Shown: positions 52,474 through 61,124, counted from the stretch's first letter. The stretch: 64,000 bases of DNA from VGBV01 sp963813725 (GCA_963813725.1 CAWFAI010000015.1:62001-126000); one strand, 5' to 3'. Notes: generated from the letters alone by a model not told the origin. Program-made: numbers and translations.

Positions 52474-53739
52474 ATGAGCCCGGTGCGCGCGGATGTGAGA
52501 GTGATCGGTCGCTCCTTCGGCGTCGAGGACCAGCGGCTCCGCGATGCGTTCACCCGCGCCGCCCAGCCATTCGAGTGGATCGAGGCCGGCACGGCCGAAG
52601 CGGACGAAGGCCTCTCGCGCCTGGGCATGAGCGAGCGGGACCTGCCCGTGGTGTTGGATGGGAACGACGCGATCCCCCGCGCCACGATCGAGCTGATCGC
52701 CTCGGCCTGGGGGATCAGCGCTCCCCCCTCGAAGCAGAGCTACGACCTGCTGATCGTCGGCGCCGGGCCGGCGGGACTGGCGGCGGCGGTCTATGCGGCC
52801 TCCGACGGGCTCTCGACCCTCGTGCTGGAACAGGACCTTCCGGGAGGCCAGGCCTCGTACACGTCGCTGATCGAGAACTTCTTCGGGTTCCCCGAGGGCA
52901 TCGGCGGCGCGGAGCTGGCACGCCTCGCCGGCCGCCAGGCTGAGCGCTTTGGCGCGGAGCTGTCGATCCGGCACGCGGTCACCGCGGGCGGCCCCAGGCC
53001 GGGCGGGGGCTTCCAGCTCGTCGTCGACCACAAGCTCGCGGTCGAGGCCCCGGTCGGCATCGGCTGTCCGGGCATGGTCTGGCGGCGCCTCGACGTCGAG
53101 GGCGTCGAGGAGCTCTTGGGCCGCGGCGTCTACTACGGGGCGGGCCGCAGCGAGGCCGCCCAGTGCGAGGATCGCGACGTGATCGTCGTCGGCGGCGGGA
53201 ACTCGGCCGGACAGGCCGCGATGCACCTCTCCGGCGCGGGCGCGCGCGTCCGGATGCTCGTTCGGGGCGAGGGGCTCGCGAGCTCGATGTCGGCTTACCT
53301 CGTGGAGCGGATCAAGGCGTCGCCGCTGATCGAGGTGCGGTCGCGAACCAAGGTCGAAGAGGTCGAGGCGGCGGACGGGCGGCTCGCCGCGGTCGTGGCC
53401 CGGGGGGCCGACGGGAATGCCGAGCGAATGGCCGCGCAGCTGATGTTCCTGTGCTTGGGCGGCGAGCCGAGAACGCGGTGGGCGGCCGCCGAGGGCGTCA
53501 AAACCGACCAAGCGGGTTACGTGCTGACCGGGCCCGACCTGCTGCGCGAGGGCAAGCGGCCCGGCGGCTGGCCGCTGGCCCGGGACCCGCTCGCGCTCGA
53601 GACCGCCGTGCCCGGTCTGTTCGTCGCCGGGGACGCGCGACACGGCTCTGTCAAGCGGGTCGGGGCCGCGGTGGGCGAGGGTGCGATGGCCGTCGCCTTG
53701 GCCGAGCGGCGCCTGCAGGAGCTCGAGGGTGAAGGCTGA
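52474..53739 (+). CDS. Thioredoxin-reductase-like flavoprotein with N-terminal thioredoxin-like domain, no CxxC
   Basis: 421 residues, ATG at 52474. Residues 1-80 resemble a short glutaredoxin/thioredoxin-like domain lacking the CxxC. The rest is a FAD/NAD(P)H two-dinucleotide fold: LLIVGAGPAGLAAAVYA, GGQASYTSLIENFFGFPEG, VIVVGGGNSAGQAAMHLSG and VPGLFVAGDARHGSVKRVG. Where thioredoxin reductases carry CATCDG, this has YGAGRSEAAQ, and the usual ATG motif reads CPGMVWRRL. It resembles proteins annotated as fused response regulator/thioredoxin-disulfide reductase. A disulfide-independent oxidoreductase role is likely; partner unknown. Divergent from tadA. Confidence 0.85.
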   Translation: MSPVRADVRVIGRSFGVEDQRLRDAFTRAAQPFEWIEAGTAEADEGLSRLGMSERDLPVVLDGNDAIPRATIELIASAWGISAPPSKQSYDLLIVGAGPAGLAAAVYAASDGLSTLVLEQDLPGGQASYTSLIENFFGFPEGIGGAELARLAGRQAERFGAELSIRHAVTAGGPRPGGGFQLVVDHKLAVEAPVGIGCPGMVWRRLDVEGVEELLGRGVYYGAGRSEAAQCEDRDVIVVGGGNSAGQAAMHLSGAGARVRMLVRGEGLASSMSAYLVERIKASPLIEVRSRTKVEEVEAADGRLAAVVARGADGNAERMAAQLMFLCLGGEPRTRWAAAEGVKTDQAGYVLTGPDLLREGKRPGGWPLARDPLALETAVPGLFVAGDARHGSVKRVGAAVGEGAMAVALAERRLQELEGEG

Positions 53740-53943
53740 TGACGACGATCGAGGTACGGCGAACCGCTTCGTCCATCTCCAGATGAGCCCCAGGCGCGCC
53801 CGTCTCTCCCCCGGCCCGTGGGCGGCCCCACTCGTACATTCGTCCAAGCAGGGAAGAGAGGCCGTATGCCCGGGACCAGATCGCCCATGATCGACGAGAG
53901 GGCAGGGAGCCAGCACAAGCACGGCGCAGGCAAGGAGCAATGG

Positions 53944-55125
53944 ATGTCCTCACCCGATACGAGACGGGCGAAGACGCCCCGTCGGTTCAATGCGGGGGCC
54001 CTGTTGGCTCTGGGTTGCGCTCTCTCCTTGGCCGCGGCGCCGGCGCTGGCCGCCCCGATGACCACGCGTTACGCCCCCGACGACCAGGCCCGTGACGTTT
54101 ACTTCGCCAAGTCGGTGCCGGGCAAGTTCCGTAACGCGATCGCGCGCGCGGCCACGACCTGGAAGAAGCTTCCCGACGTCGCGCGCTTCGAGGTCCACAA
54201 GTCGCCGACCATGACGATCAGCGAGAATCCCTGCGACCGCGAGAACGGCGTCCCGATCGGCGGCATCATCCGGCGCGGGCTTCCGGGTAGCGGCACACTG
54301 GCCGTGAACGTCAGCTGCGTCAATACCGACACGGGGGCGCTGGTCGGCTTCCGGCAGGCGTACGAGACGCATAAAAAGTTCTACACGGGCAAGGGCAACC
54401 CGCCCAGGACGCAGTACGACCTTCAAGGGGTCGCGACGCACGAACTCGGGCATTCGCAGGGCTGGACCGGCAACCATTACGAGAACCGCAACAAGTCGAA
54501 GCTCTGCGCGAACAGGGCGAAGCAGGGCACGATGTGCCCGGTCATCTACTCCGGCACCACGCGGCAGAGGACCCTGGCCAAGGACGACAAGAAGCCGGTG
54601 GTCGCGGCCTACTCGAAGGGCTCGCCCCTCGCGCTCGGCGCCCTCGCCATGGAACCGCCGGCCGCCGAGGCTTCCTCATCCCGCGTCGCGCCCTACCGCG
54701 CCGGAGTGCGCGGCTGCCTGGCCAGCGCCCTCCGTGTCGCCCTTGGCCGCCAGGGCAACACCTTCGAGGGGGGCCCCGGGAGGCAGCGGGTCAACCTGGG
54801 GCGCGGCCGCGACATCGCCCTCGGCAAGGGCGGCGGCGACTGCGTCGTCGGCGGAGCGGGCGATGACGATCTTCGCCCTGGACCCGGTAACGACACCGTC
54901 ATCGGCGGGGCCGGCGCGGACATCATCGTCGGTGGCCCCGGCAGCGACCTGATCCTCGGCCTCAGCGGCGCCGACCAGATCTACGCCGAGGACGGCACCT
55001 TCGACCGAATCCGCTGCGGCAGCGAACTCGACAGCGTGTTCACGGCGGATCCGGTTGACGTGCTGGTCGACTGCGAGGCGGCGGACTTCACCGAGATCCC
55101 GCTGCCGCCGCACTACGAGAGCTAG
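53944..55125 (+). CDS. Secreted zinc metallopeptidase with C-terminal RTX-type calcium-binding repeats
   Basis: 393 residues from ATG at 53944, with AAGGAG 6 nt upstream. Signal peptide LLALGCALSLAAAPALAAP. A metzincin-like domain has HELGHSQGWTGNH (HExxHxxGxxH) and, later, GTMCPVIYSG as the Met-turn. After a linker, hemolysin-type repeats follow: GKGGGDCVVGGAGDDDL, GPGNDTVIGGAGADIIVGGP and GSDLILGLSGADQI, ending with a disulfide-rich RIRCGSELDSV...VDCEA stretch. Substrate unknown. Monocistronic by spacing. Confidence 0.85.
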   Translation: MSSPDTRRAKTPRRFNAGALLALGCALSLAAAPALAAPMTTRYAPDDQARDVYFAKSVPGKFRNAIARAATTWKKLPDVARFEVHKSPTMTISENPCDRENGVPIGGIIRRGLPGSGTLAVNVSCVNTDTGALVGFRQAYETHKKFYTGKGNPPRTQYDLQGVATHELGHSQGWTGNHYENRNKSKLCANRAKQGTMCPVIYSGTTRQRTLAKDDKKPVVAAYSKGSPLALGALAMEPPAAEASSSRVAPYRAGVRGCLASALRVALGRQGNTFEGGPGRQRVNLGRGRDIALGKGGGDCVVGGAGDDDLRPGPGNDTVIGGAGADIIVGGPGSDLILGLSGADQIYAEDGTFDRIRCGSELDSVFTADPVDVLVDCEAADFTEIPLPPHYES

Positions 55126-55197
55126 GACTGGACCAGGAGCGGGGCTGGGAGCCGGACCCGCTCGGGCTGCTGCTCCCGGAGCAGTCAGAATCAGGGC

Positions 55198-55698
55198 GTG
55201 AGCAGGATCGAGGTCGCTCAGGCCGACATCACCAAGCTCGAGGTGGACGCGATCGCCAACGCGGCCAACACGCAGCTGCGCCACGGCGGCGGCGTCGCCG
55301 CCGCGATATCCAGGGCGGGCGGCCCCGAGGTTCAGCGCGAGAGCGATGAGCGCGCGCCGATCGGGCTCGGCGAGGCGGTCGCCACGACCGCCGGCGAGAT
55401 GCCGAGCCGCTGGGTGATCCACGCCGCGACCATGGAGCTGGGCGGCCCGACCTCGGCCGACATCATCCGCCGGGCGACCGCGAGCACGCTGGCGGCGGCG
55501 GACGAGCTCGGTGCGAAGTCGCTGGCCCTGGTCGCCTTCGGCACCGGGGTGGGCGGTTTTCCGCTCGCCGAGGCTGCCCGGATCGAGGTCGAGGAGGTGC
55601 GCCGGCACCTCGACGGCGGCAGCGGCCTCGAGCGCGTCGTGTTCGCGGTGCACGGGGATGAGGCCGAGGCCGCCTTCAGGGACGCGGCAGCAGCCTGA
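55198..55698 (+). CDS. Macrodomain (ADP-ribose binding) protein
   Basis: 166 residues, GTG at 55198. Macrodomain motifs: VAQADITKLEVDAIANAANT, GGGVAAAISRAGGPEVQRES, VIHAATMELGG and LVAFGTGVGGFPLAEAARIEV. Such proteins bind or hydrolyse ADP-ribose groups or O-acetyl-ADP-ribose. The catalytic Asn of NAANT and the phosphate-binding glycine loop are present. It lies 72 nt after the RTX protease gene and is convergent, by 23 nt of overlap, with the SAF gene. Confidence 0.9.
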   Translation: MSRIEVAQADITKLEVDAIANAANTQLRHGGGVAAAISRAGGPEVQRESDERAPIGLGEAVATTAGEMPSRWVIHAATMELGGPTSADIIRRATASTLAAADELGAKSLALVAFGTGVGGFPLAEAARIEVEEVRRHLDGGSGLERVVFAVHGDEAEAAFRDAAAA

Positions 55699-56326
55699 TC
55701 TCGCGGGCGCCGCCCTCGGCGCCGATCAGCTCCAGCGCCTGCTCGCGGGTCACGGCGAGGGTCGCCGACCACCCCTCGCCCGGCCCAGGTGGGCCGCTGA
55801 GGGCCAGCACGCGCACTCCCGAGGCGGCGACGTAGGTGCGGCCGCGGCGCCCCAGCCCGGACTGCTCGGAGACGACGACGTCCACCCGGCTTCCCTCGGG
55901 CGAGGAGCCGCCCAGCGTCAGCGCCTCGGCCCCGGCGACCCGGATCTGGACCGGCCTGCGCCCCCGGCCCGCGCCGGGCACGGCGCGCGGCCGCTCCGCG
56001 CGGGGAACGACGAGCTGAGCGTCCAGGACGTACGAGCCGGCGGGCAGCGCCGCGGCGGGCGCCCGCCCCAGCGCCTGCGCCGGGCGGCGAAGCGCGCCGG
56101 GCGGGGCGAACCTCGCGGGTACGCGCCGGACGGCGAGCGCCCGCTTCGCCTCTGCGGGCCCGATCGCGCCGTCGGCGGGCAGATCGGCGACCGCGACCAG
56201 CACGGGGCGCAGCCCCCCGTACTGGGCCGCGACGCCGGCGCGGTAGCGGCCGGCCAGGGCGGCGGCGAGCGCGGCGCAGGCGATGGCGGCGAGCAGGAAC
56301 GCGAGCGCCCTGGTCCGCCTGCTCAC
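55676..56326 (-). CDS. SAF-domain protein, CpaB/RcpC-like
   Basis: 216 residues from GTG at 56326, overlapping the histidine kinase stop. One membrane helix (ALAFLLAAIACAALAAALAG) followed by a SAF domain: LVAVADLPADGAIGPAEAKR, VRRVPARFAPPGALRRPAQA and LPAGSYVLDAQLVVPR, then RVDVVVSEQSGLG and a C-terminal strand-rich part. SAF proteins with this plan (CpaB/RcpC) occur in Tad pilus systems; tadABC lie 4 kb away, so a functional link is plausible but not shown. Confidence 0.75.
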   Translation of the reverse strand: MSRRTRALAFLLAAIACAALAAALAGRYRAGVAAQYGGLRPVLVAVADLPADGAIGPAEAKRALAVRRVPARFAPPGALRRPAQALGRAPAAALPAGSYVLDAQLVVPRAERPRAVPGAGRGRRPVQIRVAGAEALTLGGSSPEGSRVDVVVSEQSGLGRRGRTYVAASGVRVLALSGPPGPGEGWSATLAVTREQALELIGAEGGAREIRLLPRP

Positions 56327-57015
56327 GCGGCGGCCACTAGGCCCCCGTCGGTCAGCGGCAGCTCCAGCGCGGCCACGCTGCCGGAGCCCGTGTGGCAGAG
56401 GGCGAAGCGGCCGCGATGATCGGCGGCGACGGCGGAGACGAGCTCGGTCCCGTGACCCCGCCGGGGGTCGAGAGACCCCGGGCGCTCGCTTCCTGACCCG
56501 TTCGCGCCGACTTCGCTCACCCCCTCGCCGAGACCGTTCGCGACCGTGATCCGCAGCCGGCCCGCGACCCTGGCGCCCGTCACGACCAACGGCGGCCCGC
56601 CGTGCTCGAGGGCGTTCGCGAGCAGGTTGTCGAGGGCCTGCGAGATCCTGATCGGGTCGCCGAAGACCGGCGCCCGGCCGGCATCCCAGTAGAGCTTGAT
56701 CCCCCCGGCGGCCTGGGACGCGACCCGCCAGCGCTCGAGCGCCGCGTGCAGCAGCTCGCGGCACGAGACCTCTCGCAGCTCCGGTGCCGTCGTCCGGCCG
56801 TTGACCTCGCCGTCCAGCTCGGCCAGCGCTCCTCGCGCGAGCTCGAGCAAGCCCTGGCGGGCCGATCCCGGACCGGTCGCGCGGCCGCTCGTGGACACCG
56901 CCGCCGCCGCGCCGGTTCCGCCCTCGGCGCCGTCGAGGAGCGCCAGCGCCTGCAGCGGGCGACGCAGCTCGTGCATCGCCCGGTTCAGCCTGCGGCGGTG
57001 CCGGGGAGATATCAC
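56323..57015 (-). CDS. Soluble sensor histidine kinase
   Basis: 230 residues, ATG at 57015. No membrane segment. The H-box reads MHELRRPLQALALL with phospho-acceptor His15, unusually close to the N-terminus. Kinase domain: N-box QALDNLLANALEHGG and G-box RRGHGTELVSAVAADHRG. A sensor domain is lacking, so it probably receives input through another protein. Encoded 4 nt after the response regulator. Followed by the SAF gene with overlapping start. Confidence 0.85.
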   Translation of the reverse strand: MISPRHRRRLNRAMHELRRPLQALALLDGAEGGTGAAAAVSTSGRATGPGSARQGLLELARGALAELDGEVNGRTTAPELREVSCRELLHAALERWRVASQAAGGIKLYWDAGRAPVFGDPIRISQALDNLLANALEHGGPPLVVTGARVAGRLRITVANGLGEGVSEVGANGSGSERPGSLDPRRGHGTELVSAVAADHRGRFALCHTGSGSVAALELPLTDGGLVAAA

Positions 57016-57019
57016 CGAG

Positions 57020-57733
57020 TCAGCCCTCGATCAGCCGGTAGCCGACGCCCCAGCAGTTGAAGACGAAGCGGGATCCGTCGGGGTCGAGCTTGCGGCGCAG
57101 GCGGCTGGCGTGTGAGTCGAGGGTCCGCGTACGCCCCTGGGAGCGGAAGCCCCAAACGTCGCGCAGCAGCTCGTCCTTGGTGAACACCCGGCGCGGCTCG
57201 GCGGCCAGCGCCCGCAACAGCGCGAACTCCTTGTTCGCCAGCTTCACGTCGCGCTCGCCCACCCGCACCCGCCTGGTGGCCGAGTCGACGGTGAGATCGC
57301 CTACCCGGATCGGCCCGCGGCGCCCGCCGTTCCTGCGCCGCAGCACCGCCGCCACGCGGGCGGCCAGCTCCGGATAGTGGAAGGGCTTCACCACGTAGTC
57401 GTCGGCCCCCGCCGCGAAGCCGCGAACCCGGTCGGCCTCGCTTGACCGGCCGCTGAGCACGATCACCGGCAGGTTCGGATCGAAGCGGCCGGTGGCTCCG
57501 TCGGCCGAGCGGATCTGGCGCAGCACCTCGATCCCGGCGGCGTCCGGCAGCCGCAGGTCGAGCAGCATCAGGTCCGGATGGTTGTAGCCGCACATCCGCA
57601 GGGCGTCGCCGGCGCTCGGCGCGGGCAGCACCCGGTAGCGGTCGGCCGTGAGGTGATCGCAGAGCAGCTCGCGCGTGGGATCGTCGTCCTCGCAGACCAC
57701 CACCGTCGCCAGCTCTTCGATCTCGGGAAGCAC
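57020..57733 (-). CDS. OmpR/PhoB-family response regulator
   Basis: 237 residues, GTG at 57733. Receiver domain with acidic pocket CEDDD, phospho-acceptor LMLLDLRLPDAAG and the conserved Lys in DDYVVKPFHYPELAARV. The C-terminal winged helix is KLANKEFALLRALAAEPRRV and VDSHASRLRRKLDPDGSRFV. It pairs with the adjacent soluble histidine kinase. Likely regulates the SAF gene or other envelope genes nearby; target unknown. Confidence 0.93.
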   Translation of the reverse strand: MLPEIEELATVVVCEDDDPTRELLCDHLTADRYRVLPAPSAGDALRMCGYNHPDLMLLDLRLPDAAGIEVLRQIRSADGATGRFDPNLPVIVLSGRSSEADRVRGFAAGADDYVVKPFHYPELAARVAAVLRRRNGGRRGPIRVGDLTVDSATRRVRVGERDVKLANKEFALLRALAAEPRRVFTKDELLRDVWGFRSQGRTRTLDSHASRLRRKLDPDGSRFVFNCWGVGYRLIEG

Positions 57734-57829
57734 GAGATCGTAAGTCGCCAGCGCCGGGAACTATTCGGAGATTCGTTTCCGCCGCTAGCCCGCCGTCGGG
57801 TCCGATCGGGCCCGTTCAGCTTGCAGCCC

Positions 57830-58780
57830 TCAGAGGTCGAGCCAGAACTCCTGGCCGACGGATTCGTCGTCGAAGATGTCCTCCGGCTGCTCGGCGCGGA
57901 ACTCGAAGCCGATCGCCTCGTAGATGCGCCGGGCGCTCGTGAGCGAGCTGTTTGTGAAGAGCATGATCTGGCGGTAGCCGGCCTCGCGGGCGAAGTCCAC
58001 GCAGGCGTTGGCGAGGGCGTCGCCGGCGCCGGCGCCTCGGGCCCACGGCTCGACCAGCAGCAAGCGCACCTGGGCGACCTCGTCGCTGCGCCGGGTGCAG
58101 TAGATGGAGCCACAGCGAACGCCGTCGAGCTCGGCGATCCAGCAGCGCTCGTGCTCGAGGTCCTCGCGGGCGATGAAGTCCACGATCACCTGGCCGCAGT
58201 AGGACTCGAACTTCGGGCCCCAGCCCCTCTCGGCCCCGTAGACGGCGGCGTGGCGCTCGAGGATCCAGCCGTGGTCACCCGGCTCGGGGCCACGAAGGGT
58301 CAGCTTGCGCTCACGGGCGGGGTCGCCGAGGATTGCGCGCGCCTCGCCGAGCGCCTCGACCAGGCGCCGCTGCTCGAGATCGCTGTGGGCGGCCAGGATC
58401 TCGCCGAACTCCTCGCTCGCGCGCTTGTCGAAGGTCTTGAAGGCCGCGCGGCCCGATCCGGTCAACCGCACGACCTGCCGGCGGCGGTCGGCCTGGGAGC
58501 GCTGGCGGACGACCAGCCCCCGCTCCTCGAAGCTCCCGAGGATCCGGCTCAGGTACCCGGGATCCAGATCCAGCTCGCCGCGGACGTCGGCCACGTCGGC
58601 GACCCCGCGCCGGCCGATCTCCCAGATGATCCTGGCCTCGGTCAGCGTGTAGCTGGTCCCGAGCCACGGGCGCCCGATCAGCCCGAGCTGCTTGACGAAG
58701 AAGCGGTTGAAGGCGCGGACGGCATCCACGCGCTCGGCCGCCGGCCCCGTGCCTCGTCGTGTTCTCGCCTTCGTCGCCAT
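57830..58780 (-). CDS. MarR-type regulator fused to GNAT acetyltransferase
   Basis: 316 residues, ATG at 58780. Residues 1-150 are a MarR winged helix (RAFNRFFVKQLGLIGRPWLG, LDPGYLSRILGSFEERGLVV, SQADRRRQVVRLTGSGRAAF). Residues ~160-316 are a GNAT domain (RLLLVEPWARGAGAGDALAN is the acetyl-CoA loop; IMLFTNSSLTSARRIYEAIG). Such bifunctional HTH/GNAT proteins are common in actinobacteria; substrate unknown. A palindrome lies just upstream of its start. Confidence 0.9.
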   Translation of the reverse strand: MATKARTRRGTGPAAERVDAVRAFNRFFVKQLGLIGRPWLGTSYTLTEARIIWEIGRRGVADVADVRGELDLDPGYLSRILGSFEERGLVVRQRSQADRRRQVVRLTGSGRAAFKTFDKRASEEFGEILAAHSDLEQRRLVEALGEARAILGDPARERKLTLRGPEPGDHGWILERHAAVYGAERGWGPKFESYCGQVIVDFIAREDLEHERCWIAELDGVRCGSIYCTRRSDEVAQVRLLLVEPWARGAGAGDALANACVDFAREAGYRQIMLFTNSSLTSARRIYEAIGFEFRAEQPEDIFDDESVGQEFWLDL

Positions 58781-58783
58781 TAG

Positions 58784-58796
58784 TTGACTGAGTCAA
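58784..58796 (-). promoter_or_regulatory. Candidate MarR operator upstream of the MarR-GNAT gene
   Basis: TTGACTGAGTCAA is a perfect 13-bp palindrome beginning 4 nt upstream of the ATG. TTGACT could also serve as a -35 hexamer on either strand. MarR regulators bind such imperfect or perfect palindromes near their own promoters, so autoregulation is plausible. Inferred from symmetry and position only. Confidence 0.45.
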
Positions 58797-58857
58797 ACGT
58801 TATCGCACCTGCTCATCGCCGGCGTCGGGACGAAGCGTCGAATGCGAGAATCGGTGG

Positions 58858-59433
58858 ATGGGACAGGGACGCGGGATACCGGGATGGCCGCTTTCGCTCG
58901 GCGCCTTGCTCACGGTCGCGATGCTCACGGTCGCGCTCGCAGGCGGGTCTAGCGTCGCGCAGACGGAACCGATCCCCGCCGTCGATTGCGCCAGCAGGAT
59001 CCAGGTTTCGGGGGACTCGTCACCAGGCCCGAAGAGCGTCGCGGTCGGCCCAGTCGTCTTCAACGGACTGAAGATGTGGAAGACGGCGCCACGAGCTTGG
59101 TTCCGCCAGCAGGGGGACCGCTGGGGGGCCGTCAAATCCCCCTTCTTCGTCGAAGCCGGGGGCGCACCGGTGACGGTGACCCTGGCTGAGCAACATCGCG
59201 GCCTCGCGTTGGTCGACGTTGGGCTGGACGCGGGTGGCGCGGCCAAGGGGATGGCCGTGCGTATCGAGCCCTGCCCCGCCGGGCACAAGGGCAAGCGCTG
59301 GACCGTCTTCCTCGCCGGATTCAAGGTCAAGGCACCGACGTGCCTGCGCGTCAGCGTCCAGGTCGAGGGCGAGCCGGCGCCGATTGGGCCGCGCAAGGTC
59401 GCGATCGGCAAGCACAGCTGCCGCGGCAAGTAG
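58858..59433 (+). CDS. Secreted protein of unknown function
   Basis: 191 residues, ATG at 58858. N-terminal signal sequence WPLSLGALLTVAMLTVALAGGS, then a mature part rich in Gly/Val with Cys residues in pairs (VDCASRIQV, EPCPAGHKGKRW, PTCLRVSV, KHSCRGK), compatible with disulfides. No known motif recognised. It begins 77 nt from the divergent MarR-GNAT start and could be regulated by it. Nothing further can be said from sequence. Confidence 0.7.
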   Translation: MGQGRGIPGWPLSLGALLTVAMLTVALAGGSSVAQTEPIPAVDCASRIQVSGDSSPGPKSVAVGPVVFNGLKMWKTAPRAWFRQQGDRWGAVKSPFFVEAGGAPVTVTLAEQHRGLALVDVGLDAGGAAKGMAVRIEPCPAGHKGKRWTVFLAGFKVKAPTCLRVSVQVEGEPAPIGPRKVAIGKHSCRGK

Positions 59434-59452
59434 CTTCGGCGCAGGCTCGGCA

Positions 59453-59755
59453 TCAGGGCGAGGGGAGCTCGAGCACGGCCGCGGCGGCCCGGCAGCGCAC
59501 GAAACGGAACGGCGGCACCGAGCGGCGCAGCTCGGTCACCCGGCCGTTCCCGTCGAGGAAGAGCAGGTCGAGGTCGAAGCGCATGCCGAAGGTGTGGACG
59601 CTGCGGCAGTCCGGGATCAGCAGACCGGGGCCGGCCCGGTCGCGGTCGAGCAGCGCGAGCCCGAGCAGGCGGGCGCGCCGGGTGATCGCAACCGGGACCG
59701 GGGTGCCGAGGATCGTCCGCTGGGGGAGCGCGCGAACGCGGCGGCTCGAGGTCAT
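59453..59755 (-). CDS. DUF192 family protein
   Basis: 100 residues from ATG at 59755 (MTSSRRVRALPQRTILGTP). The conserved DUF192 core is visible: RRARLLGLALLDRDRAGPGL, PDCRSVHTFGMRFDLDLLFL (signature with His-Thr-x-Gly-Met-Arg-Phe) and GNGRVTELRRSVPPFRFV. Function of the family is unknown; short members often lie near Tad-type genes, as here. It converges with the secreted-protein gene. Confidence 0.8.
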   Translation of the reverse strand: MTSSRRVRALPQRTILGTPVPVAITRRARLLGLALLDRDRAGPGLLIPDCRSVHTFGMRFDLDLLFLDGNGRVTELRRSVPPFRFVRCRAAAAVLELPSP

Positions 59756-59822
59756 TCCGCACTGAGCCGTAGGGGCACGCACCTCTCCCCTCCATCGGGG
59801 CGATCGGATAGCTTCGCGGGCG

Positions 59823-60518
59823 ATGGAAGCCGCCTATCCCGCCGAAGCGCCCGTTATCGCGCGTCCCGATTCGGGCTTCATGACCAAGGTGTTCGCCTGG
59901 ATGTTCATCGGGCTCGCGATCACGGGCGGGGTCGCGGCGCTGATCGGCTCCAACGACGCGCTGCTGACCGACATCACCGAGAGCCCGGGGATCCTGATCG
60001 GCGTGATCATCGGCCAGCTCGTGCTGGTGATCGCGCTGGTCGCGGCCATCAACCGGCTGCCGGTGGGGCTGGCGATGCTGATGTTCTTCGTCTACTCGGC
60101 GACGGTCGGGATCACGTTCGCCTTCCTCTTCGAGCTGTACACGACGGAGTCGATCTTCACCGCGTTCTTCGTCACGGCCGGGATGTTCGGCGCGCTCGCG
60201 GTCTTCGGGGCCGTGACCAAGATCGACCTGACGAAGGTGGGCTCGATCGCCTTCATGGCGCTGATCGGGCTGATCCTGGCGACGATCGTGAACATCTTCT
60301 GGGCGAACGAGACCCTCTACTGGGTCACCACCTACGCCGGAGTGCTGATCTTCGCCGCGCTCACCGCCTACGACATGCAGAAGATCACGAAGCTCTCCAA
60401 GGCCGGCCTGGAGGGCGAGGCCGAGAGCCGCGCCTCGATCATCGGCGCCCTCTCCCTCTACCTCGACTTCATCAACCTCTTCCTCTTCCTGCTGCGGATC
60501 TTCGGCAGGGCTCGCTAG
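59823..60518 (+). CDS. Bax inhibitor-1 / YccA family membrane protein
   Basis: 231 residues, ATG at 59823. Seven membrane segments predicted (for example VFAWMFIGLAITGGVAALIG, LVLVIALVAAINRLPVGLAM, ATVGITFAFLFELYTTESIF). BI-1 markers: FAALTAYDMQKITKLSK and ALSLYLDFINLFLFLLRIFG. The family is thought to be a pH-sensitive Ca2+ leak or protease modulator in bacteria. Gene stands alone on the plus strand. Confidence 0.92.
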   Translation: MEAAYPAEAPVIARPDSGFMTKVFAWMFIGLAITGGVAALIGSNDALLTDITESPGILIGVIIGQLVLVIALVAAINRLPVGLAMLMFFVYSATVGITFAFLFELYTTESIFTAFFVTAGMFGALAVFGAVTKIDLTKVGSIAFMALIGLILATIVNIFWANETLYWVTTYAGVLIFAALTAYDMQKITKLSKAGLEGEAESRASIIGALSLYLDFINLFLFLLRIFGRAR

Positions 60519-60637
60519 GGCCACTAGCAGAGGCTCGTCCCTCGGCGCGGGCGGGATCATCCCTGCCTGTGCAACGGGACGTTCACGCCTGGGGCGAGGC
60601 TGGCGAGGTGCGCCCGCATACGCAAAGATGCCGATCA

Positions 60638-61117
60638 GTGCAGGACGAGACGACTCGCAGAGGAAACTACGAATCCGGCGCGGACTACGTGCTCGAGTAC
60701 GGGGAGCTCCGCTTCAGCTTCAACGAGCGCGACTTCGCCCAGCGGGTCGAGCAGGCGGCGGTCAAGCTCGATTTCGTCCGCCAGGGACTGGACGAGCACG
60801 AGCTGGAGGACCTGCTGGAGCTGGCCGTGAACGGCGAGATCCGGGAGCCCTGCTCCCGCCTGGGCGAGCACGTGAACGACCACTGGGACGAGCTGGTCGG
60901 GCCCTCGAACAAGAGCCTCGTGCATTGGCTTCGCAGGCTCGTCTTCCGCGGTGCTTGGCTCGACCAGCGGGTCAAGGAGGGCGAGCTGGACATCGTCTTC
61001 GACGAGCGCACCCAGACCTTCGGTTACGTCCAGCCCGACCGCGACTCGGAGCTGATCGAGCTCAGCGCCGAGCCCTCCTGGGCCGACGCGGCCTACGCCG
61101 GCCGCGACCGGGCCTAG
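60638..61117 (+). CDS. Uncharacterised acidic protein
   Basis: About 159 residues from GTG at 60638 (VQDETTRRGNYESGADYVLE); an earlier in-frame GTG at 60608 is the alternative. No signal, no membrane helix. Composition is acidic with many Glu/Asp and several Trp/Tyr (ELRFSFNERDFAQRVEQAAV, EHVNDHWDELVGPSNKSLVH). No family recognised. Upstream ~118 nt are gene-free. Convergent with the Rho paralogue. Confidence 0.6.
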   Translation: MQDETTRRGNYESGADYVLEYGELRFSFNERDFAQRVEQAAVKLDFVRQGLDEHELEDLLELAVNGEIREPCSRLGEHVNDHWDELVGPSNKSLVHWLRRLVFRGAWLDQRVKEGELDIVFDERTQTFGYVQPDRDSELIELSAEPSWADAAYAGRDRA

Positions 61118-61124
61118 CTGACCC

